In this document: in pieces, positions 23,591 through 29,604 of the stretch
Numbering within the stretch: the stretch's first letter is position 1
Layout: every line of letters starts with the position of its first letter
NCBI GenBank assembly: GCA_035277485.1
Contig: DATEKK010000213.1
Coordinates: forward strand, 1-29,604
DNA length: 29,604 nucleotides
Source of the DNA: JADGGM01 sp035277485
GTDB taxonomy: Bacteria; Gemmatimonadota; Gemmatimonadetes; Gemmatimonadales; Gemmatimonadaceae
Direction: 5' to 3'
The notes under the pieces: model-generated
The model's input: the letters and a program-made list of their open reading frames with translations, nothing else
Told to the model about the DNA's origin: nothing
Databases searched by the model: none
Translations under genes and position numbers: made by a program

Positions 23591-25175
23591 GCAGCACCTC
23601 GTCGATCGTCGTCTCGCCGCTTGCGGCCTTGCTCCATGCATCGTCCGCGAACGGGTGCCAACCAGCGGCGATCGCGAGCGATTGCACATCGCTGCGCGTG
23701 GAACCTCGCCCGATTGCATCGCGTACTTCGTCGTCGAGGACGACGAGCTCGAATACTCCCAACCGTCCTTGGTAGCCGGTTCCACGACATACAGCGCAGC
23801 CTAGGCCTCGCGACAAGCGCACGCTTTCGATGTAGGGTGGAACGTGCTGGGCGTTCACTGATGGCAGCTCATCGGCCGCCTTGCACGACTGGCAAATCCG
23901 GCGGACGAGGCGTTGCGCCATGACCGCGTGCAACGTCGCGGCGACCAGGTATGTCGGCACACCTAGGTCGACGAGGCGAGGAATCGCGCCTAACGCATCA
24001 TTGGTGTGGAGCGTCGAGAACACGAGGTGCCCGGTCATGGCGGCTTGCACTGCGAGGGAGGCCGTTTCACCATCGCGCATCTCACCGACCATGAGGACGT
24101 CGGGATCCTGTCGCAGAATCGAGCGCAAGGCGGTCGCGAACGTGACGCCAGACTGTGTGTGCACCGGCACCTGCGTGATGCCCGCCAACTGATACTCGAC
24201 AGGGTCCTCGATGGTGATGACTTTCTCTGCGTCCGCGTCGCGCAACCGCAACGCCGAATAGAGCGTCGTCGTCTTGCCCGATCCTGTTGGGCCGGTGACG
24301 AGCACCATGCCGTGAGGCCGACGCGCGAGCTCTTCCATTCGCATGCGGATGGCGGCGGACATGCCCAACGCATCCAGGGAAATGGGTCGCCCGCCGTGAT
24401 CGAGCAGGCGCAACACGACGCTCTCACCGTAGAGCGTCGGCACCGTCGAGACGCGCACGTCGAGCTCGCGGTCGCCCATGCGGACGCGGATGCGGCCATC
24501 CTGCGGCCGGCGGCGCTCTGCGATATCCAGCTCCGCCATGAGCTTGAGGCGCGAGATGACGGCAGCCTCGAGTCCGCCTGGCGCATCGGGCGCTGTGCCT
24601 AACACGCCGTCCACGCGGAATCGCACGCGAAGGCCTTTTGCCATTGCTTCCAGGTGAATGTCACTTGCGCCGCTGCGCAGCGCTTCACCGATCAGGTAGT
24701 TGACGTAGGCCGCCACGGGAGCCGAGTTGGCGACATCCCGAACGTCTGCCACGAGGCTGTCGGTGTCGTCCTCGATCGGTGCGACCGATAGGGCCAACGC
24801 ATCCGAATCGCCGCCGGCAGTCAGCCGTGCGATGAGTCGCTCGACTTCGTGCGGCGGCGTTTCAGCGGCTACGACCGCCTTGTGATAGGCGATTCCAAGC
24901 TCGTCCAGGGCTTCCGGGATCAGCGCGTCCGGCGCGGTCGCAACCACGAGGACGCCGTCTTCGGTGACGGCGACCGGGCACACCTTGTGATACAGCAGGT
25001 ATTCACGCGACACGCCGACGGCGAGCGAGACGCCGTTGGCAGGCAAGCTTGGTGCGCTCGAGTTGGAGGTCGTGAACACCTTGCGAGTCCCGGATGTGAT
25101 GGAAAGCGTCGCAACGTTAGGACGCCTGTGGCTTGCAGCGCGGGAGGTAGCATTCTGTTTTCGGTCGGTTGGCAC
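23574..25175 (-). CDS. gspE: T2SS assembly ATPase GspE
   Basis: A 533-residue cytoplasmic hexameric ATPase. An N-terminal GspE N1-like domain (REYLLYHKVCPVAVTEDG) is followed by the ATPase core: SGASDIHLE (168-176), Walker A GPTGSGKTTTL (295-305, Lys301), Asp box TIEDPVEYQ, Walker B RQDPDVLMVGE (355-365) and His box STLHTND. A tetracysteine zinc motif is present as Cys428/Cys431 and Cys460/Cys463, typical of GspE. It powers the pseudopilus. GTG 25175 is the apparent start; the first ~45 residues are low-complexity, so a later start is possible. It is the first T2SS gene, 55 bases after the AraC-type regulator. Confidence 0.94.
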   Translation of the reverse strand: MPTDRKQNATSRAASHRRPNVATLSITSGTRKVFTTSNSSAPSLPANGVSLAVGVSREYLLYHKVCPVAVTEDGVLVVATAPDALIPEALDELGIAYHKAVVAAETPPHEVERLIARLTAGGDSDALALSVAPIEDDTDSLVADVRDVANSAPVAAYVNYLIGEALRSGASDIHLEAMAKGLRVRFRVDGVLGTAPDAPGGLEAAVISRLKLMAELDIAERRRPQDGRIRVRMGDRELDVRVSTVPTLYGESVVLRLLDHGGRPISLDALGMSAAIRMRMEELARRPHGMVLVTGPTGSGKTTTLYSALRLRDADAEKVITIEDPVEYQLAGITQVPVHTQSGVTFATALRSILRQDPDVLMVGEMRDGETASLAVQAAMTGHLVFSTLHTNDALGAIPRLVDLGVPTYLVAATLHAVMAQRLVRRICQSCKAADELPSVNAQHVPPYIESVRLSRGLGCAVCRGTGYQGRLGVFELVVLDDEVRDAIGRGSTRSDVQSLAIAAGWHPFADDAWSKAASGETTIDEVLRVVAA

Positions 25176-25192
25176 CAGTCGCCATATGCGAC

Positions 25193-25198
25193 ATTGTA
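25193..25198 (-). promoter_or_regulatory. Possible -10 element before gspE
   Basis: On the minus strand TACAAT lies about 18 bases upstream of the gspE GTG in the only clear gap near the head of the operon (25176-25230). No convincing -35 sequence at 16-18 bases spacing is seen, and no sigma-54 -24/-12 pair is visible. Weak evidence. Confidence 0.25.
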
Positions 25199-25230
25199 GT
25201 CGCTCTATGAGACATCAGCAGCGCAATCGC

Positions 25231-26088
25231 TCATGACGATGCGAATTGCTCCACCGGCTCATCGACAACCTCGACGTCCAACGGGATCACGCGAAGGCGA
25301 TCCAGTTCCGGTGCGCGTCGCTGAAGAAGAAAGCGCTCCTTGAAGAGCTTGGTTAGGCCTCCCGACTCCCGCGCCTGCTGCAGGGTGAGGCCAGTCCGCC
25401 GCTTCAGCTTCGTGCGCATGTCCGCAGCGCCTTGGAAGCCGACACGCTTGCACACGCGCTCGAGCGTGCCGTACCGACCTCTGGTGGTTTCCTCCACCAT
25501 GACCAAGCGGCACCAGCCGATCAGTTCTTCAGGCAGCGGCAGCCCCGCCCCATGACATTGTCGTTCGAGCGTTCGACGACACATGCCCAACGCACTGGCG
25601 ATGCGTGATACTGTAGCCCCGGGTTGTGCATGGTATAAGCAACAACGGAGTATGCGGTGGCCTGTAGCAGACAGGTGTGGCGCCAACTCCGTCATCGTCC
25701 GGCGGATGGCCGCGTTGAACCTCGCCGTTCGCAGTGCTCGCCGGACAGCGAGTACTATGTTGTCGTGCTGGTGGAGAGTTACAGCGCCAACGCCGGCGTT
25801 CCCCGCGGCGGTGATTGCGAGAGCTGTCTCGCAACGGAGTATGCAGACAACGACGACAGCGAGGTCAGGCGCAGCGTGGACGAGACGGCGGAGAAGTCGC
25901 ACCGTTCGCCGACTGGCATGTGGTTCACCAGGCAGCTCGCAGATTGCACACGAGGCGCGCAGGGTGACTGTGGTTGATAGCAGTTCAGTGGGGCTCGAAC
26001 ATTCCATGAGGCGAGCTCGACCGCCAAGGCGCGCGGCAAGTTGGCGCCGGATCGCTTCTGTTGGGCAACAGAGCACGATCGTTATCAC
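25231..26088 (-). CDS. AraC-type regulator with degenerate receiver-like N-terminus
   Basis: A 285-residue protein. The C-terminal part carries two helix-turn-helix units of the AraC/XylS type: ATVSRIASALGMCRRTLER (about 159-177) and GTLERVCKRVGFQGAADMRT (about 207-226), followed by KRRTGLTLQQAR. The N-terminal 120 residues have the alternating hydrophobic strand pattern of a response-regulator receiver (MITIVLCCPTEAIRRQLAA; DLAVVVVCI). The phosphoacceptor and acidic-pocket residues are not evident, so phosphorylation is unlikely. GTG 26088 is the apparent start. It lies 55 bases upstream of gspE on the same strand and may be the first gene of the operon or its local regulator. Confidence 0.75.
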   Translation of the reverse strand: MITIVLCCPTEAIRRQLAARLGGRARLMECSSPTELLSTTVTLRASCAICELPGEPHASRRTVRLLRRLVHAAPDLAVVVVCILRCETALAITAAGNAGVGAVTLHQHDNIVLAVRRALRTARFNAAIRRTMTELAPHLSATGHRILRCCLYHAQPGATVSRIASALGMCRRTLERQCHGAGLPLPEELIGWCRLVMVEETTRGRYGTLERVCKRVGFQGAADMRTKLKRRTGLTLQQARESGGLTKLFKERFLLQRRAPELDRLRVIPLDVEVVDEPVEQFASS

Positions 26089-26285
26089 CTGAGCCAGCAG
26101 TCGGGTGTAGGCGTCCGCACGACGCCATCATGAATCGAGAACACGTGACGAGTGGAGACGCGCGCAGGCACTCTGTCCCGACAGAAGGCGCTGGGATAGA
26201 GGCGGGTTCCGAAACGTGAAGGGTTCGACCATCGGCAAGCGATCGCAACACGATCGTATGGCCGACGGAAGGCCCGTTAGGAACT
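26089..26285. other. Intergenic region between divergent genes
   Basis: About 200 bases between the AraC-type gene (minus) and the short nucleotidyltransferase-like ORF (plus). A promoter for the regulator is expected here, but no clear sigma-70 or sigma-54 pair is seen. No RNA gene is recognised. Confidence 0.4.
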
Positions 26286-26696
26286 ATGGGAGTCCGTGCT
26301 GATTCCGAGGGGGATGAAGGTCGTAGCGGGGGCGACGAAGGTATCGACGTGTGCCGCGTTCCGCAAGTTACCGACGGTCAGAACAGCGGTGAGAACGCAT
26401 CGTGGCTCATGCGTGCACTCGAACGGTTTGGTGCACCAACCGAGGAGTTGAAAATCAGCGCGGCGGACTTCAGCAAGCCCGACGTGGTCGCGCAACTTGG
26501 TGTGCCACCATGTCGCATCGACATCCTGACGTCGATCAGCGGCGTCGATTTCGACGCAGCGTGGGGCGATCAGACTATGGGAGAGATTGCTGGCCTGCTC
26601 GTGCCGATTCTTGGGCGCAGGACGTTTGTGATCAACAAACGAGCCGCGGGCCGCACCAAGGACGCCGCCGATCTCGAAGCGCTCGGCGAGGAATAG
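26286..26696 (+). pseudogene. Nucleotidyltransferase-like protein, N-terminus degenerate
   Basis: A 136-residue frame. The C-terminal half (RIDILTSISGVDFDAAW, VPILGRRTFVINKRAAGRTK, DAADLEAL) matches the C-terminal part of small MNT/AbiEii-like nucleotidyltransferases (DUF6036-like), where NKRAxGRxKDxADxExL is common. The segment ASWLMRALERFGAP also fits. The first ~40 residues are a low-complexity Gly/Asp/Glu stretch and lack the GGxAxxxHGxPR and DxD catalytic motifs expected upstream. It is probably a 5'-damaged remnant of such a gene, which are often mobile or toxin-antitoxin cargo. No partner gene is present. Confidence 0.5.
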
Positions 26697-26769
26697 GGAC
26701 GCATGCGACGGACGGCGGCTTCAGCAGTCGATGCGCCAACAGTCCGGCCGGCGCGGCTTCTTGCACATC

Positions 26770-26829
26770 AATCCTCCGAAAATGAGGATTGGCAAGAATG
26801 ACTGGATCAGGTGGCAGGGTCACGTCACC
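26770..26829. repeat. Short dispersed repeat with hairpin head, best copy
   Basis: AATCCTC (26770-26776) and GAGGATT (26784-26790) form a 7-bp stem with a 7-base loop, followed by GGCAAGAATGACTGGATCAG and GTGGCAGGGTCACGTCACCA. The copy at 8817-8880 has compensating changes in the stem (GATCCTC/GAGGATC), so the hairpin itself seems preserved. It lies next to IS3-type debris, which suggests a terminal part of a lost mobile element or a small non-autonomous repeat. Confidence 0.6.
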
Positions 26830-26879
26830 ACGCCCGCCCGCCATGTCCGTCGTGTCGCCACGGGCTCGTGCCACGCGCC

Positions 26880-27060
26880 GCTACTGCCGGAGCATTTCCG
26901 GATCGATGCCTAACTCCCGGGCAATTTGGGTGATGGACCTCCGCTCCGTTAGCCGCCGCTTACCGCCGAAAGTCCACGCTATAGCCCTTCGGTCCTCGCT
27001 TCTTCGTGCCCGACCTCCTGCCTCGAATCTCTATCGAGGCGCTGGAGGTGTCCACTAAAT
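26880..27060 (-). mobile_element. IS3-type insertion sequence remnant (5' end of orfA)
   Basis: Read on the minus strand, the segment starts with CCCCCGATTTAGTGGACACC, which looks like an IS3-family terminus. It continues with TKKRGPKGYSVDFRR in one frame and, after a stop, KRRLTERRSITQIARELGID in another. Both are typical of the start of IS3-family OrfA (basic leader, then the HTH with SITQxARELGI). The frame is broken, the rest of orfA and all of orfB are missing, and no target-site duplication can be recognised. Confidence 0.6.
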
Positions 27061-27076
27061 CGGGGGAGCTTCAAGT

Positions 27077-27409
27077 CTAATAAATCAACGACCAGACCCA
27101 AACGCCGGTGGCTGCGAGCAACGCCACCAAAATCACCATCGCAACAAGGCCCCCTGCCGTGTCAACGAGTCGAATTCGTCGCAGTTGACGCTTGGAACGC
27201 TCCGCTTGTGCAGGCGTTAGGGCAAGGCCTATGACCCCCCTAAATTGCGTCGGGTCCACTCCTCCCGCTTTGGCCTGCAAGTCAGCTTCACGCTCGAACT
27301 CGGCTGCATCCCGGGACGCGATTCTCCTGGCAGCGACTAGAGCCGTGGTCGCCAGCAACAGGCCGACGCCCCACATTATAGCGATTGTGCGCAAAGATTT
27401 GACACGCAT
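27077..27409 (-). CDS. Small membrane protein downstream of Rhs2, candidate immunity protein
   Basis: A 110-residue protein with an N-terminal hydrophobic segment (TIAIMWGVGLLLATTALVAA), a charged central region of about 50 residues (ASRDAAEFEREADLQAKAGG, then LTPAQAERSKRQLRRI) and a C-terminal transmembrane helix (LVAMVILVALLAATGVWVW). ATG 27409 has a strong Shine-Dalgarno, GGAGG, 5 bases upstream (27415-27419). It starts 35 bases after the Rhs2 stop in the same direction. No family is recognised. Its position right after an Rhs variable tail, its size and its membrane location fit an immunity protein, but this is inference; a generic envelope protein is equally consistent with the sequence. 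Confidence 0.65.
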   Translation of the reverse strand: MRVKSLRTIAIMWGVGLLLATTALVAARRIASRDAAEFEREADLQAKAGGVDPTQFRGVIGLALTPAQAERSKRQLRRIRLVDTAGGLVAMVILVALLAATGVWVWSLIY

Positions 27410-27444
27410 TCCAGCCTCCGAAAAGACCGACGCGGACCTAACGA

Positions 27445-29604
27445 TCAGGGCGCTCCTATCAGGTCAAAAATACCAGACCACCGTCCGCTTCCACATTGGA
27501 CGGTAACATTGTCTGAGCGATAGCCTCGAGTCATCGGCACCATCGGCGCCGTGACAATCAGGATGAATGTGTATGTCGCCTGGCCACGTGTAATCTTCGT
27601 GAATATGCTCGGCCACCAGTGATACCATACCGTCCCCTCGTAGGTCATCTGGATCGCGGCTGGTCCCGTCCCACTACCCGGCAGCACGCCGCCACCTGTT
27701 ATCGGCTGTGCTTCGTAATCCGGACATCTTTGAAGCTCCGGTACCGGATTCCTGTCTTGGAACTTCATTACTGGTGGCCAGCCCAACGGAGCAAGCAGAT
27801 CCGTGCCGACTGTTACCGCAAGTTCATTCTCCGTTTCCTGGGCTGAAAGCAGGCTCCATGCCGGATCGTTGGCGAAGGTAGCGGCATTGTCCGAGAGCCA
27901 GTTGTTGAGGGCCTGCACACAAGCGGCTCCCGAGTCACAATGCCACGCCTGGGGGGGACCGTGTTCATTCGGAGGATCCTTCTGAGGGAGACACGCTACA
28001 TTTCCCAATAGATCGAGGGGGATTTGGCCATCGCCCTCAGCGCACGCGCCTGAAGGATCAACCGCGCCGATTGGATTGTTGCCGGCGTAAGCATACTGGT
28101 TAGTACCTGCGGACTGACCGATCGGATCCTCGGAAATGAAGCGCGCGAGTTGCGGGTCATAGTACCGCGCCCGGTTGTAGTACAGGTGAGTTTCCGGGTC
28201 GTATTCACGTCCCGCGAACTTTAGCACGTTAGACACGGTCTCGAGGGAGTCCTCGAGGCCGCCCCACGGACTATACCGGTAGCGGTTCTTGATCTTCCCC
28301 GTCGAATCAATCAGCGCAGCGATGCCCGGCGTGCCGATCGAGGAGAGGTAGTAGTACGTGCCGCTCACCGCCTTCACGCTATGCGGATTGTCGACGCCCG
28401 GATAGTAGCGATAGATATCCTGCGCGAGCGTGGTGTTCGACGAGTCGACCTCCGCAATGAGTTGGCCGCCAGAGTAGATGTAGCGCAGGTCCCCCCCGGT
28501 GACCTTGGCGACGCGCCGCCCCTGCCCGTCGTAGAGAAAGCTCACCTTGGCGCCGTTAGTCACCACGCTGTCGAGCTGGCCGATGCTGTTCCAGTAGTAG
28601 TACTGGTCAAAGCCCGTCTTCGACTTGTGCGTGAGATTGCCCACGTTGTCGTAGGTGAGCGTGTAGCCGTTGAAGGTCGTGGCCCGGTTCCCCGGCGTGA
28701 GCACCGCGCCCAAGTCCGTGCGGTTGTTGGCCGAGTCATACGTGTAGCTCGACTGCGCGACGAAGGTCCAGCCGCCGGAGGGCGTACAGTGCTCCCCGTC
28801 CTGGCCATGCGGATCCGGCACGCAAATCAAGCTGTCGGCGGAGAGGGAGTCCGCGTACGTCGTGAGCCGGCCCGTCGAGTCGTACGCGAAGAAGCGCACG
28901 GTGTCGTTCATGCTTCCCAACGGTCCTAAGGACTGTTCGACGACGCGATCCAACGTGTCTCTCGCGAGGAATTCGTCCAGCGTATCCAGCGCCGCCCTGC
29001 TGTAGCTCAAGGTGATCGGCTGGTGCGTCTGGCTATAGACGAGGAGCGCGCTGTCGTTATTGGTGGTCGGGAGCCGCCAACTATTGAGGAGGCCGTCCGC
29101 GGCGTAGTGGAAGAGCGTATTGCCTAACGCGGTGTGCAGCGTATCCAGCCGGAACAGCCCATCATAGCCGTAACTCACGGAGTCCCAGGTGGTCGTGCCG
29201 ATCTTGAGCACGGTGCTCTGCAGGAGTCCGTTCGCATCGGCCGTCGAGGTGACGGTGTAGCTATGACCGGCCTGCTTGGTGAATTCCGTGTGGATCAGGC
29301 CCGTCGAGTTGGTTTTGCTCGTGTCGATGCTCGCGGCGTTCGAGTCGGCTTGGAAGAGGCCATTGGGGTCATAGCTGTACTTCGTCACGCGTCCGTCCGC
29401 GAGCGTAAGCGTGAGGACGCGTCCGAGGCTGTCGTACGTCATCGAGGTCGCGTTCGCATTCCGATCACGGTGCTTCGTCACGAGTCCCGCCGCGCTATAG
29501 AAAAAGCTGTCGGTCCGCGCTGAGAGCGTGTGGTTGGTGTCGGCGTTGATCTGCGTGAGGAGCCATCCTAACGGATTGTACGCGTACTGGTAGGTTTGCC
29601 CCTT
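27445..29604 (-). CDS. Rhs2, Rhs/YD-repeat protein (5' part beyond the window)
   Basis: The frame is open to the right edge of the window, so the N-terminus is missing; the visible part is about 719 residues. YD repeats are closely similar to Rhs1 (YNPLGWLLTQINADTN, YDSANNRTDLGAVL, YSGGQLIAEVDSS). The region DTLDRVVEQSLGPLG and YDSTGRLTTYADSLS, lost from Rhs1, is intact. The Rhs core ends RYYDPQLARFISEDPIGQS and QYAYAGNNPIGAVDPSG. The tail of about 200 residues differs from that of Rhs1 and has six cysteines (CAEGDG, VACLPQK, WHCDSGAACV, RCPDYE, VQCGSG); no toxin fold is recognised. A small membrane-protein gene follows after 35 bases. The base composition of the tail is lower in GC than the repeats. 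Confidence 0.9.
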   Translation of the reverse strand, partial: KGQTYQYAYNPLGWLLTQINADTNHTLSARTDSFFYSAAGLVTKHRDRNANATSMTYDSLGRVLTLTLADGRVTKYSYDPNGLFQADSNAASIDTSKTNSTGLIHTEFTKQAGHSYTVTSTADANGLLQSTVLKIGTTTWDSVSYGYDGLFRLDTLHTALGNTLFHYAADGLLNSWRLPTTNNDSALLVYSQTHQPITLSYSRAALDTLDEFLARDTLDRVVEQSLGPLGSMNDTVRFFAYDSTGRLTTYADSLSADSLICVPDPHGQDGEHCTPSGGWTFVAQSSYTYDSANNRTDLGAVLTPGNRATTFNGYTLTYDNVGNLTHKSKTGFDQYYYWNSIGQLDSVVTNGAKVSFLYDGQGRRVAKVTGGDLRYIYSGGQLIAEVDSSNTTLAQDIYRYYPGVDNPHSVKAVSGTYYYLSSIGTPGIAALIDSTGKIKNRYRYSPWGGLEDSLETVSNVLKFAGREYDPETHLYYNRARYYDPQLARFISEDPIGQSAGTNQYAYAGNNPIGAVDPSGACAEGDGQIPLDLLGNVACLPQKDPPNEHGPPQAWHCDSGAACVQALNNWLSDNAATFANDPAWSLLSAQETENELAVTVGTDLLAPLGWPPVMKFQDRNPVPELQRCPDYEAQPITGGGVLPGSGTGPAAIQMTYEGTVWYHWWPSIFTKITRGQATYTFILIVTAPMVPMTRGYRSDNVTVQCGSGRWSGIFDLIGAP

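Noticed and set aside
1..29604. CRISPR arrays, tRNA and rRNA genes.
   Set aside because: No regularly spaced identical repeats, cloverleaf-like sequences or rRNA segments were seen on either strand.

Overview
The window looks like a high-GC bacterial chromosome, most probably a member of the Gemmatimonadota or a related soil lineage. This is inferred from gene content and codon use; no rRNA or marker gene is present to prove it. It has three parts.

Part 1 (1-7675, plus strand) is a compact amino-acid cluster. It holds the end of a PLP-dependent aminotransferase, an AstE/AspA-type zinc deacylase, a TTC38-like TPR protein, a cystathionine beta-lyase-type enzyme, and three of the four genes of an Aap/Bzt general amino-acid ABC transporter (lipoprotein receptor, two permeases). 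The genes from 3179 on overlap by 1-4 bases. The expected ATPase gene does not follow; decayed DNA does.

Part 2 (about 7676-9608) is debris. It contains a frameshifted second copy of the end of aapM, a fragment of a sigma-54 activator, a small membrane-protein ORF next to a short tail-like ORF, a transposase tail, and several copies of a short hairpin-bearing repeat.

Part 3 (9609-29604, almost all minus strand) is read from right to left. A partial Rhs/YD-repeat gene (Rhs2) enters from the right edge and is followed by a small membrane protein, IS3-type debris and a degenerate nucleotidyltransferase-like ORF. Next come an AraC-type regulator and a type II secretion operon in the order gspE-G-F-H-I-J-K-L-M-C-D, with nearly every junction overlapping, many as ATGA. 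Still without a gap, the operon continues into a receiver-less sigma-54 enhancer-binding protein whose ATG overlaps the gspD stop. After about 70 bases it reaches a large Rhs/YD-repeat protein with its own signal peptide (Rhs1) and then a lipoprotein. Rhs1 is split by a frameshift; comparison with Rhs2 shows an 88-base deletion at the break.

The most interesting reading is a self-contained export module: a T2SS, a dedicated regulator, and Sec-exported Rhs proteins with exchangeable cysteine-rich tails, each tail followed by a small lipoprotein or membrane protein that could be its immunity partner. Layout, overlaps and homology are seen directly; the substrate and immunity roles are inference. 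A second unexpected signal is the 7-mer GTTAGGC, which occurs about 38 times on the two strands together, roughly ten times the composition-based expectation, mostly as a Leu-Gly TTA-GGC codon pair.
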